Part shown: positions 20,851 to 31,144 of the stretch, piece after piece
Layout: every line of letters begins with the position of its first letter
Position numbering within the stretch: position 1 is the stretch's first letter
Assembly (NCBI GenBank): GCA_009760855.2
Contig: WPIO01000018.1
Coordinates: 5,846,501 to 5,910,500 of the forward strand
Reading direction: 5' to 3'
Source: Cristatella mucedo
Lineage: Eukaryota; Bryozoa; Phylactolaemata; Cristatellidae
DNA: 64,000 bases
The notes under the pieces: model-generated
Told to the model about the DNA's origin: nothing
The model's input: the letters and a program-made list of their open reading frames with translations, nothing else
Database searches by the model: none
Made by a program: the position numbers and the translations under genes

Positions 20851-21355
20851 CTTATTTATATTAACTGTAAAGAGTCGGTTGGGTCTGCTGTACCGCCAGA
20901 GTGGACTACCCAGGCGGAAGCCTCTTGGGCGAAAACAGCGGACCCACTTGCAGCAGTTCTTGCAGGCCCTACTGCTGGCCGTGCAGCCCGGTTCAGCGTC
21001 TCTAAAATAAACAGCATCTGCCTGAGCCGTCTTGATCTGTGCGCGACTGCCCGCAAAAAATAACAGAGTCCATTCAAATAGACTCATTAGAAACCTTTGG
21101 CTTATTGAAATGTTCGAGTGACCTCGCCGAGCGAGATGCTACATTTGCACGTGCACGCTCTCGTTGCTCATGCATCTCAGCTGCATTTTCACGGCGCCAT
21201 CATTTGCTCGGTTACATCTGCAGTCGACGGTGCGGCACCAGACCCAGTTTCTTCTCATTACCTCATTAGCGATTTCGCCTTCAATACTTTCGCTGACGAC
21301 GGAGTACAAGCAAACAAGATAGAAGTCTGAACGAGAAATTTGCCCGGCAGGTGAA

Positions 21356-22414
21356 ATGCCAACGCCTGCCAACGCATTCACCGATTGGGACGACTCGCTA
21401 ACGTCTGCGGAACTCAGCGACGGCTTCCGGCAGTTCCTAGCTGCTTTCATTTGCATGACGGTGATTGGGGGTTTGGCGCCCAGCACGTCGGCACTGCTGG
21501 CCGCGGCTGCCTCCAAAGAGCTCCGAAAGTCGACCTTCTGCACTCTGCTCGCCGGCCTTGCCGCTGTCAATGGCCTGCTGTGTGTCACGTGGGTCTATGC
21601 GGCCGTGAACTTTGTGCTGGGCCGGCACGGCGACAGTTTCGACTGCATTGCCAGCGCAGGGGCGACGATCTACCTGCAAAGCGTCAACATGTGGATCATG
21701 GCCGTCGTCGCGCTCAACCGCTACGCGGTCACTGTGACGAGCTGCTGGCCTCCGCTTCGCGTCTTCGCATCGCTGAGAGGCGCTCGAGCGTCGCTCGCCG
21801 CCGTCTGCTTCGGCTGCCTGGTCGTTCTAGTGCCGCCTTCAGCGGGGCTCGGGCGCCTGGGCTACGACGCTCGGGGCCAAATGTGTCTTCTACCGAGCGG
21901 CGATTGTGGCAATCGTGCGTACCTCTACAGCCTCGTCCTGATCATGTACATCCCGATAGCAGCGATGGCCAAGTGCTACTATCATATAATAGCGGAAGTG
22001 AGAAGGAACATCGCCAGCTTGCGGTCGCTACTGCAAACCGGACCAGGCGGCGTCACTGCACCGAAGCGTGTCAAGCGCCTCAGGAAGTTACTTCGATCTG
22101 GGGTGCACTGTGCTGTCATTCCGGCCGCTCAGTTAATCTGGACTAGTCCTGCCGCAGTCAACCAAATCATTTGCATGCATGGATGTCAGGAAAACGCAGT
22201 GATCTCTCCCGACTACTGGTCGCCATTACTGTATTTGCTCCTGTTCTTGGGTGCTGCCGCCAACGGAGTGCTGCTGCTCACGGCCAGCGAGGAACTTCGA
22301 ACGGCGACGCAGCGCGGCTTCCAGCTCTGCTTCGACCGACGGTCGAGCAAAGTAGGACCTGATGTGATCCAGGCGAGCATTGGCCAACAAAGCACTCGCC
22401 GAACAGCACAGTAA
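21356..22414 (+). CDS. 7TM-A: intronless rhodopsin-like G-protein-coupled receptor
   Basis: A complete 352-residue frame with seven hydrophobic segments: TM1 about 24-52, TM2 60-88, TM3 98-120, TM4 146-165, TM5 188-210, TM6 245-268, TM7 286-308. Class A features are an N-R-Y at the end of TM3 (121-123, the DRY position), a Cys before TM3 (97) and Cys 177 and 184 in the second outer loop for the usual disulfide. Odd points: TM6 lacks CWxP (it has VIPAAQLIW), and TM7 has GAAANGVLLL in place of NPxxY. It should sit in the plasma membrane and signal through a G protein; the ligand is unknown. The ATG at 21,356 gives a short outer N-terminus. It may be lineage-specific and chemosensory-like, but that is inference. 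Confidence 0.9.
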   Translation: MPTPANAFTDWDDSLTSAELSDGFRQFLAAFICMTVIGGLAPSTSALLAAAASKELRKSTFCTLLAGLAAVNGLLCVTWVYAAVNFVLGRHGDSFDCIASAGATIYLQSVNMWIMAVVALNRYAVTVTSCWPPLRVFASLRGARASLAAVCFGCLVVLVPPSAGLGRLGYDARGQMCLLPSGDCGNRAYLYSLVLIMYIPIAAMAKCYYHIIAEVRRNIASLRSLLQTGPGGVTAPKRVKRLRKLLRSGVHCAVIPAAQLIWTSPAAVNQIICMHGCQENAVISPDYWSPLLYLLLFLGAAANGVLLLTASEELRTATQRGFQLCFDRRSSKVGPDVIQASIGQQSTRRTAQ

Positions 22415-23039
22415 GCCAGAGGCTAGCTCAAATGGGAAGCTTCAAAACGACTTCTGCTCCGACCCTACGACTCTTATTTCGCTCATCTCCAAAAAACTGT
22501 CAGCAAGTGACTTCAGTGGGTGTAAATGCCTCATTCAAACTCGTCCAATGTTTGTATTGATCGAAACATCCGTGGCTAGCCTAGTGTGGGCCACAACACT
22601 CGCTGGTAAGGCGAATTCATAGCACCAGTTTCACGGAAGGTGAACTGTCCACGGCGGCGACCTTGTTTGTAAGCAGTGATAGTAGTCAGCTAACGATTGA
22701 ACTTTCAAATACTGCTCACTGTTCGATGATGAATCTAAAGTAAAAAAAAAACTCTCGTGTAAATGTAGCTCGCTCGTCTGTATACCATGCTGCTTGCGCA
22801 TGCCTTTTAAGATGCCCGAGTTCCAGCCTCGGCGTACCCTCTGGTCGCCTATGGACAATGCATTAGCTGTTGCACTCATATGCTTAACGACTATATGGCA
22901 ACGAAGATTTGGCGCTGCACATCCTCGACTGAGGAACTCACTGCTCGGCAACGTCGATTCAGCTAACCAACGACAGAGACACTGCAAGCGCAATACAACC
23001 GATTGGAAAGCATTGAGAATGAGTGAAATTGTGTAGTTA

Positions 23040-23470
23040 CACTAGAACGATTGCTTAGTTTAATTTGCAATCCAAATATGAGCACCGTGCAGCCAATCGT
23101 CTGCTACATTTTCGGCAGAGTGAAGTGAATGTCGAGTCGCATGTCGAGCCAAGTCACGTGATAACTCACGTGGGTTCAACAGCGAATGAGATTTTGAGGG
23201 TGATACATTGCTTAAGTTTGCTACAATATATTCAGCAATTTGAGCTTTAGGCTGTAGACTTTCGGGCTATTTTAATTTTCGCTCAACTACACTGCACTGT
23301 GCAAATTCGTCGCAGCCGTTAGAGACGAATTTTGTTCTCGCTGGCAGGCTTTGTTTGTTAGTTGGTTTAAAATGAGTTCGCTCGTCCGTCACCGACGTAA
23401 CATTAATAGCGAGTCCTTCACGGTGTTTTTATGATCATAGAATAAATGGAGAGCAATTACAACTGTAAGA
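23040..23470. other. Unassigned intergenic sequence
   Basis: No supported frame or repeat. It lies between the end of duplication copy 1 and a protease fragment. Confidence 0.4.
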
Positions 23471-23474
23471 AAAA

Positions 23475-23735
23475 AAGGGGAATTCTTTGGACTTTCATTT
23501 AATTCATTGGACTTTCTTTACTTGGTATTCAGCCTGAGGATGAACTACGCCAACGGGAGATATCTCCGAAGTACCACCATACGGCCGTAGTGTAATATTC
23601 GTTGGCTCCAGGGTGAGGTGAGGACAGACACGTTTATACTCATGGAAGGATAGTGTAGAAATGCTAGATCCCGTGTCGAATTCCATGTGAACAGATGTTC
23701 CTTCAACATGGACCCATATTATGCACGGTAAAAAA
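23475..23735 (-). pseudogene. LTR-retrotransposon aspartic protease fragment
   Basis: The minus-strand frame has the retropepsin active site MEFDTGSSIS near its start. It is followed by a hydrophobic-plus-tyrosine stretch (FHEYKRVCP) and PYGGTSEISPVGVV, the usual second half of the domain. It lacks flanking gag or RT and ends in a stop near 23,504. It is unrelated in sequence to the gypsy protease at 5.6 kb, so another element is represented. Confidence 0.72.
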
Positions 23736-23779
23736 TGTCTTACAGTTTAAATGACCTCCCGGCTTTGGAACGGGAGGTA

Positions 23780-26020
23780 ATTTAAAAATTCAATGTTTAG
23801 CCAATATGCACTCTCAGAATTAAAATTGAACACTGAGCTGCTCGAAATAAAAAAATGGCTAACACTAAAATGATTTTTACAGAAGGTTGGCCGCGGCACT
23901 CCGCCAGCTAGAGCTTTCTGCACTGCACCCGAAGTTACGTCTGCCGCCTCCAAAGTTTCACAGCTACTACTTGGCGTAGCTCAGTAAGCATTTCGAAAGC
24001 TAGCCGATTTATTTAGAGTACGATTGTTGCCAGTTTGGTTAAATGACTAGAGTAGACTGTAAATTTGCAGCCGGTGTATTAGTTGAATGAATACCAATCA
24101 AGGTGTGGCATACGAGAAGCTGAAAGAAAAAGAGTTCTTGACAGAATGGTGGCATGGTGATGAGAGACTGAGAACATACATGAAAACATTAAAACAATTC
24201 CTGAAGCTGGAGCCATTGGTCTGTTGCTAACACAGCAAGGCAACGTGTCGGGACGACTGCTCAAGAAACAGATGTCAGACAAATTTCTCGAGATTTCTCA
24301 CGGGTATTAGCTAGTTTAGTTGTACTGATAACATTGATAACATCATACTGATAACATCATTACATCATACTCATGAGAAACCGACTGCTGACTGAAACAT
24401 TCACGTGACCTAGCCACGCTCGATGCTCCGTCTACATGTACACACTCTCGTAGCTCGTTGCCTCTCTGCGACATTTGCAGATTGCAGTAATTGACTCCGT
24501 TCAATCTACGGCAGACCACGGAGCACCCGACATAACTTGTCTCGCCTCCATATCACGCTAGCCATTGGCCCGTGGCTATGCAGAGCTGCCGTCGCTGGTA
24601 ACGAAGAGGAGCTGCCGGTGGAGTACGAAAAACGCAGCCGGAAGGAAGTCTGCACAAGGAACTCGTTCAAACCACAGTCACTCATGCGTGCTAAATGTCG
24701 GCGCCGGCCAGCGAATCAACCAACGGGGCGCCTCTCCAGCATCTGCCGAGCTCAGTGCTGGCTTCCAGCAGCTGCTAGCTGCTCTCACCGGCCTGACGGC
24801 GATTGGTGGGTTGGCGCTCAGCCCGACCGCACTTCTGGCCTTGGCCGCAACTAAGGAGCTGCGCCAGTCGGCCTACTACACGGTACTCTGCCAGGTGCTC
24901 GTGCATAGCTCGACGCACTATTTGTGGGGTGCCTGTTCGTTTTAGTGCCGCCAGCGGCGCGGCTTGATCGCTTGGGCTATGACGTCCACTGCCAAATTTG
25001 TTTCCTACCGAGTGGCCATTAGGGCAATCAAATGCACATCTATAGCCTGGTCTTGATCGCATACATCCCGATCGCAGTTATGGCCAAGTGCTACTGTCAT
25101 AGCATATCGAAAGTGAGAAAAAACATCGCCAGCTTGAGGTCGCTGTCACAAGCTGGCTCAGGCAGCGTCGTTCCACCGACGCCTGCCAAGCGCCTCAGGA
25201 AGTTGCTCCGATCGGCTGTGCACTGCACCGTCATTCCGACGACGCAGTTGCTCTTAATGACTCTTGCTGTGGTCAACCATATTATCTGCGTGTATAGCTG
25301 TCAAAAAAACGAGGCAGCCTCTCGCAACTACTGGTCGCCGTTTCTGTATCTGCTGCTGTTCTTGGGTGCTGCAGCGAACGGAGCGCTTCTGCTCAGCGCC
25401 GGCGTGGATGTGCTTGCAGTAGCGGGGAACGGCTGCCAGCTCTGTGGAGACCTACGGTCGAGCGAAGTAGGCCCCTTGGTGATCCTGGCGACCATTGGCC
25501 GACAAATCGCTTCCCAAACAGCTTATTAAGCTAGACGATAGCTCAAATGGTACGCTTCCAAAATATACATTGACTTCTGCTCTGACCCAGTTTTTTGTAC
25601 GTCTCTAAGTAAACCGTCAAAAGTGACTGCAACGACTGTAAATTCCTCAATCTAACGCATAAAAAACTCTTACAAATAGAGCCGTCAGTGAATAGCCTTG
25701 TGCAAGCCACAGCGCCGCTTGCCGGTAAAGAGAATTCATGACCAGTCTCTCGGAGTACAAACTGTCCGAGGCGACGACCTTGTGCTTAAGCAGCGCCCAC
25801 AGTCAGCTATACGTTGAGCTGTCAAATGGTGCGTGGAGTTCGACGATGCATCTATTTTGATTAAATCTCTTTCGCAAATGTAGCATGCTCACTTGTATAA
25901 CGCTTTGACTTTGGTATGGAGGAGACCTTAGGCAATTAGCCTTGCTTTAGGAGTGCTTGCATATAATTTTATATTGTATGACGCCCATTACCATCCGGTC
26001 TGCTCACAATACCTTAGACG
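23780..26020. repeat. Third receptor cassette (7TM-B with its flanks)
   Basis: The region repeats, at lower identity, the order seen in the 7TM-A and 7TM-C cassettes. It has an upstream tgcactctc-containing block (about 23,806), a ttctgcactgcacccgaag-like block, the KKQM peptide-like block, the receptor, and a downstream tail (agctcaaatgg, gacttctgctctgaccc, gaattcat). It is an older copy that sits just downstream of 7TM-A. Confidence 0.8.
24700..25529 (+). pseudogene. 7TM-B: broken receptor paralogue
   Basis: The N-terminal half is read to about 24,900 (SAELSAGFQQLLAALTGL and LALAATKELRQSAYYTVL, the TM1 to TM2 start). About 220 bp that would encode the rest of TM2, TM3 with the NRY motif and the start of TM4 are missing. 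The frame then shifts to VGCLFVLVPPAARL with one stop (GH*GN), and from 25,032 it is open to the end (TM5-TM7, GAAANGALLL). It cannot make a seven-helix receptor. A second ATG at 25,032 gives a 165-residue frame of TM5-TM7 only, probably without function. The tail (RSSEVGPLVILATIG) matches 7TM-A. Confidence 0.88.
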
Positions 26021-26300
26021 TTCAAGAATAAAATCAGGCTCGCTCTCTTCACGCTGTTGGCGTGGATCCCTCAGAAAATTTTGCAAACGTCAGCTTTGCG
26101 TTGACCGACACTATGCAACCCAATTTTCGTTCATTCTCGCCATCGGCACGGCATTTAGTTGTAATATTCGACAGCCGCCTAAATTTTTGAAAGTTTCGTT
26201 AAGAATACTGCTTCCACAGCTAGGCACTAAGTCGAATTCCTATCCAAGATTAGGAACTGTCTTCCACGGCGGCTTGCAAAGAATTTCATTAGCATTTTAG
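26020..26300. other. Flank of the 7TM-B cassette
   Basis: Non-coding. The part just before, 25,840-26,020, recurs in diverged form at 27,105-27,290. Confidence 0.4.
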
Positions 26301-26945
26301 TTACGTCTCCAGCTATTTTATTGTTATTCACAACTTTGGCTGGGCTTCTGAAAAAGCCACCAGGCCACTGCAGCTTTTTATGCATATGAGTGCAAGGCTA
26401 GTTCGAAAATTTCAAGAGGTTCGACCTTGCGTCTCCCTTTCTAAAAGAGCTAGAATAGCTGCCTGTCGAATAATGGATACAGAGCAAAGTTTTCACGCTG
26501 ACCCACAAGATCGGCCACGGCTTAGCTCCTCCATACCGAGGCTGAACTGCTGCACCAGTTTCGACCTCCTCTCGTGCTATTGGGACCTGCATGGAGAATT
26601 AATTAGCTGGTTCCCATTCCTTTGCTTAAAGACCGTTGGCGACAGAAGCTTTTTCTATGCAGGTCTTGGACTGTCGAACGCGCTTCCGCGATACTTATAC
26701 AACGACAGCTACTCCTCTGCTGCCGACTACGGCATGTCCTTTCCAGCGGTCCTGAGCTGCTATTTCCATGCTACTCACTACCTCAACTGCTCTCCTGACT
26801 CTGCTATGCTTCCCACTGTCTCTTTGTATGCGTGAGACGAAGTCTGTTGGCTACCAAATGCGTACCAAAAGCTGCTTAGGCTGTGAGTGTGCTATACAAA
26901 ACTGTCTTGCATAACACCCACATAGTATTTATGGCTTGGTAGAGT
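26300..26945 (+). pseudogene. LINE-B C-terminal region and 3' UTR
   Basis: Plus-strand pieces: LVRKFQEVRPCVSL, DPQDRPRLSSSIPR, LKTVGDRSFFYAGLGLS and an ALPRYLYNDSYSSAADYG tail, followed by the family 3' UTR (gtgagtgtgctatacaaaac). The layout is that of the C-terminal end of CR1-like RT proteins (HTVGDRSFSYAAPRLWNSLP-type). Frameshifts separate the parts. It is cut off by the CA repeat at 26,946. Confidence 0.8.
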
Positions 26946-26967
26946 TACACACACACACGCACGCACG

Positions 26968-26998
<31 letters not shown>

Positions 26999-27060
26999 GC
27001 GCGCACACACACACACGCACATACACACACGCACGCACATAAACACACACACATACAAGC
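26946..27060. repeat. (CA)n microsatellite with variants
   Basis: Mainly CA with cgca, cgcg and cata interruptions. It sits where the LINE-B tail should be, so it may have grown from that tail. Confidence 0.97.
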
Positions 27061-27104
27061 TTGTGCATGCGTAAACGCTCAAGCACGCGTAAAATATTCT
27101 GTGC

Positions 27105-27290
27105 CGTTCAACGATGCTTCTATTCTATAGTAATCACGCGTCAATTTTGCACTCTCGCCAGTCTAATGATTGGTCTCGCAGTGGACGAGACCTTAGGCAA
27201 TGAGCTTCATTGTAGGAGTGCTTGTGTGTGATTCTATAGTGCATGACTCCCAACACGATTTGTTCGGCTTAGCATACATTCGAACGTGTA
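27105..27290 (+). repeat. Second copy of the 7TM-B 3' flank
   Basis: Resembles 25,840-26,020: ttcaacgatgcttctattct against ttcgacgatgcatctatttt, then gagaccttaggcaat in both, then taggagtgcttg in both. The LINE-B and the CA repeat lie between the two copies. Confidence 0.7.
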
Positions 27291-27299
27291 CTACAATAT

Positions 27300-27880
27300 C
27301 AGCGCAAAATATGAGCTCGGCAACGCTTACGTCTGGTCGTTGTTAGCCTAAGAAGAGTGGATTTCGGTGGATTGCGGTAATTCGTCGAACACTCTCCCAG
27401 CATGCAGTTTAGCATCACGCTCCACTCTGCTCCCTATTGGCCTGCACTTGCGGAGAGATACAGCGGGCACACGTTCTCGCCTCCCCATTCTGCAGCCCGC
27501 CTCGCACGCACTTGCTGCTTGTAGACGGCGGGAGTGCCCACTCAGCAGCATTAATGTGGGTGCCTTTGCACGCACTCTGCACACCAGTTTGGTTCACCTG
27601 TTACGAAGAATCTGAATTCAGATAACAAGGATTATAAAAAAAGAATAATATAAACTCGTTTACATTGAAACCTCTGATAAATCAATATATTTCTATCGTA
27701 TGTACATATGCTGTACAGGAAACGTGGTCATAGTGCTATCGTCAAGCTTAGATTCCATTAAATCCTTATCAGCACTTATGGCTTGCATCTTCAATCGCCT
27801 ACAAAGCCTACGCGTTTCACAGCGCATTGGCTCAGTCCGAATGTATTTTTCTTTTTCAGTAGATATGGGTTATGAGCGTA
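27300..27880. other. Unassigned sequence
   Basis: Several overlapping open frames, all without family likeness. The part at 27,400-27,600 is GC-rich. Confidence 0.4.
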
Positions 27881-28120
27881 ATAATAATAAAAATAAAACA
27901 TTTCGTATTGAGCCTTCAGATAACTCAATATCTTTCTAGACACTTTACAATTGCTTCAAAGTAAGCACGATCAAATAGTTAGTGAATGCTAAATAAACGA
28001 GAATAACATGTTTAGGGGTGGCATACCCAGGGTCAGCATGCAAGTATGATTAGTGCCAGCATGCACACTGCCAGCGCGTATAAGCAAACAAAGGACGAAT
28101 CACGGAAACCCCCTATAAGC
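27880..28120 (-). mobile_element. LINE-A 3' UTR fragment
   Basis: Starts with the aataataataaaaataaa tail on the plus strand, then a decayed terminal hairpin (tattgagccttcagataact) and the 3' UTR (aacatgtttaggggtggcat, cagggtcagcatgcaa). Only about the last 240 bp of the element are present. Confidence 0.8.
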
Positions 28121-28129
28121 TTTAGTGTA

Positions 28130-28985
28130 ATCTAGTTTATCTCCATTTGTAACTCCACAAAGCCATAAAGACTATGTGGGTGTTACGCAGGAGAGTTTTG
28201 TATAGCACACTCACAGCCTAAGCGGCTTTCAGCACGCATCGATAGCCAACAGACTTGATCTCACGCAATGCACAGAAAGTGGGAAGCATAGCAGAGTCAG
28301 GAAAGCAGTTGAGGTAGTGAGTAGCTGGGAAGTAGCAGTCTGCCTACTTTCAGCTACATAACATTGCTATAATTCGGGCTTGTTTAGATAAGGATACCAC
28401 TTCTAAGTTGGTCCATGCATTCGTGACATGATCCTTGCATTCGTGGCAGCAGGAGAGTAGTTGTCGTTGCATAAGCAATTTAGAAGCGAGTCCCACATTC
28501 TTGGACCTGCAGAGCCAAAGCTTCTGTCGCCAACGGCCTCTAAGCAGAGCAATGGAGCAGCTAATTTAACGTCCATACATGACCTGAAGGCACGAAGAGG
28601 CTGAAACGAGTGCACCAGTTCAGCCTCGGTATGGAAGAGCCAAGCCGTGGTCAATCTTGTGGGTCAGTCTAAGAAATTTGCTCTGTAGCCGTTGATCAAC
28701 CGGCACCATCACAGCTCTTTTAGCAAAGGTAACACGTGCTCAAACCTCTGGGACTCGAAGACCAGCCTTCCAGCCATATTCATAGCCAGCTGCAGTGGCC
28801 CAGTTGCATTTTTCTGGTAGCCCAGCCAAATGAGAATTACAACAAGCAAGCCGAGACAAAACAAAGGAGCTAGTTAAATGTTTTGCAAGCTTCTTTGGAA
28901 GAAAGCTCCTAATCTTAGATAGGGATCGGACGTGATGGCTAGCTGAAGGAGCAATCTTCTCTAGCCAGAGGGCACAAAATCAGCC
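28130..28985 (-). pseudogene. LINE-B, longest copy of its C-terminal region
   Basis: Read on the minus strand: SLSKIRSFLPKKLAKHL, FVLSRLACCNSHLAGLP, PVDQRLQSKFLRLTHKIDHG, LLCLEAVGDRSFGSAGPRMW and SLLNCLCNDNYSPAA. The order is that of the CR1/L2-type RT C-terminal domain. The 3' UTR runs to about 28,130. A piece of LINE-A in the opposite direction replaces part of it (28,343-28,430). Confidence 0.8.
28343..28430 (+). mobile_element. LINE-A internal patch inside LINE-B
   Basis: About 88 bp that match LINE-A at 32,036-32,125 (tctgcctactttcagctaca, then cttgtttagataaggatacc, then gtccatgcattcgtgacat). It has no 5' or 3' element end, runs opposite to the LINE-B around it, and replaces about 33 bp of LINE-B. 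It is not a normal 3'-tailed insertion. Confidence 0.8.
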
Positions 28986-28989
28986 AACT

Positions 28990-29625
28990 GGCTTCGGGTG
29001 ACCAGCCTGCGTGCAGGTAAAAAGTCAGCCGGAGTAGAAGGCAGTGCAAAGACAGCTCATAGCACGACAACAGAACACATAAGAATTATTCCCGGACTTC
29101 TGACTCCGATGCTAGGACCTTGCAACCCTCACTGGTTCTTGTGACAGAACCATGCCTGCTACGTGCTACTCACAAACATCAGCCTCTGGCGGCCATTTCG
29201 TGAGCGGCTCAGTTCTTATCCAGCGGCCCAGCTCACAGTTCTCAATCGAGGCTCAGCAGTGAAGCTCATAGTCCGTATACTCGTGGCATCCCCATCGTAG
29301 CAGACGAACACGCAGCCATTGCCGCCACGTCCAATAGTAGCGTCTGGCACAATGCGAATCCACCTTAGGTCCTGGCGAATTGTTTTCACCTTTTTATTAT
29401 CGCACTGGGCATGTCGGACCCACTGGGCTGGCTGTCTAACGATAGCAGGTCGAATCCCTGAGCGGCTTTCGTACGTGCGAGTGCGCGTGCGTGCGTGTGT
29501 GCGTGTGCCTGTGCAAATGTATGTATGGGTACAATTCATTGATAATGTATTTGTAATTATATATTATTTCATATATATATATATATATGCATGAAATATG
29601 ACATCATAAAAAGGTATACCTATAA
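28990..29625. repeat. Segmental duplication block 1, copy 2
   Basis: Partner of 12,781-13,428. It has a short AT microsatellite at 29,567-29,588 and then meets the start of LINE-A. The minus-strand kinase-like loop fragment (GRGGNGCVFVC) lies at about 29,300-29,400. Confidence 0.88.
29300..29400 (-). pseudogene. Kinase-like glycine-loop fragment, copy 2
   Basis: Contains IVPDATIGRGGNGCVFVCYD, which fits GxGxxGxVF. An acceptor-like ag precedes the frame (aaaaag before the GTGAAAAC on the minus strand). No other kinase motif was found within the surrounding kilobases. Confidence 0.28.
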
Positions 29626-29749
29626 TGTACACATTTAACCACAACCTGCCATCGTTTGGTATTCCTAGCATTGTCTCGAACCGCTCAACACGCTCCCCCA
29701 CATGCTTCACTGTAAATCTCTCTAACTTAGTGGTCATCAAGCCTGTTGT

Positions 29750-30740
29750 AACTCCATCGGCCGGACTTAACGCTTGCCTTTGGAATCCTCGCTCAATGTG
29801 CAATAAACCTCTGGTAAAAAGCAACCTTATTTCTGAAAATGGTATCGACCTGCTCGCCCTAACTGAAACCTAGCTGAAATCGATAAACTGCCCGACAATT
29901 AAAGACGCTACTCCATCCGGTTTCTCGTTCTTTCACACCCCTAGATCAATCAAAACTGGAGGTTGAGTTGCTATTATCATGCGCTCGAAATTCAACTTCA
30001 AGCCATTTGCAGTACCCTCGAAGCAGTCTTTTGAATCAATTGTCTTAGCCTCATCCGAACACAAGCTACCGATAGTGGCAGTAGTCTATCGCCCACCAGG
30101 TACCAAATCCTCCTTTATCTCAGATTTCTCCGATCTCATTTCGATTCTGTGTGCAAGAAATCGATCCTTCCTCGTTATGGGTGATTTCAACGTTCACTTT
30201 GATAACTTATCTGACGCTTTCAGCACCGAATTTCGTGCATTGACTGACTCATTGTCTCTTGTGGCTCATGTGCATGGCCTTACCCACATCAAGGGTCACA
30301 CACTCGACCAGATTTTCTCATCTAACTGCACTTTGTCATCAATTATTACCAAATCCTGCTTATCTGACCACATGCAGATCTCATTCAATCTACAGTGTGT
30401 GCCCACATTCCCCTCTAAAATAACCTGTGAATCGCGAAACCTCAAGACCCTTGACATCGATGCTGTCCGTGCGAGAATATCTGCTTCGACTCTGCTGCTC
30501 AGTCCTCCCTCCGATCTGTCATCATTGGTAGATAGCTTCAACAAGACACTAGCTGACACGCTAGACGAGTTTGCCCCTCTGACAAAGTGCACTGTGCGCC
30601 CCCGCCCAGACGGCCTATGGTTTACCACAGACATTAAACTAGCCAAGTCTACTAAACGAAAGCTTGAAAAAGCATACAAAAGATCCGGACTAACTGTCCA
30701 TCGACAGGCAATGAAGACTACTGTAAGTCGTACCAATTGA
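29750..30740 (+). pseudogene. LINE-A apurinic-type endonuclease domain
   Basis: Motifs of the APE-like endonuclease in order: LNACLWNPRSMCNK, LLALTET (catalytic Glu), VAVVYRPPG, LVMGDFNVHFDN (catalytic Asp/Asn), HTLDQIFSS and SDHMQISF (catalytic His). One stop follows ALTET and the reading changes frame before 29,979, from where 253 codons are open. It nicks the target DNA in living elements. Confidence 0.9.
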
Positions 30741-31144
30741 TACTAGCATAGGTCAAGTCTAGCTTCTATAGAAACATTGTTGAATCACAGATGCACAATC
30801 CAAAAAGGCTGATGTCGACAATAAAACCATCTCCTCAACCGTTCCCAGATTAGCTCATTACCTGATGATCCTTGTGATGATCTAGCCGATCGCTTCTCTC
30901 GATTCTTTGTGCAGAAGATAGACAAGATCAGGGAATCCATCCCTGCCATGACAACCTCCCCACTATAATGCTGTTCCTCGGTTCCTGGCTGCACCTCAAT
31001 GTCTGCATTTAAGCAGGTCACTAGTGATGTAGTCCTAAAGTTCGTATCTCAATCAAAGAAGACAACAAGTCCTCTGGACCCCATTCCCCCTGTCATGCTC
31101 CTACGTTGCATTGATCTGCTGCTGCCATGCATAACTAACATCAT

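Larger units (their letters stand above)
19950..22960. repeat. Segmental duplication block 3, copy 1 (carries 7TM-A)
   Basis: Collinear with 45,880-48,897. It begins near the shared ggtaggcatatcaacatcaa and ends where a gypsy gag fragment interrupts copy 2 (gctaaccaacgac in both). The block includes about 1.4 kb upstream of the receptor frame and about 0.5 kb downstream, so a whole gene with flanks was copied. Copy 2 has a SINE-2 at the point matching about 20,760. Confidence 0.93.

Noticed and set aside
21385-22146. 253-codon frame overlapping 7TM-A
   Set aside because: Arg/His/Pro-rich shadow of the GC-rich receptor gene in the next frame. The same shadow occurs in 7TM-C.
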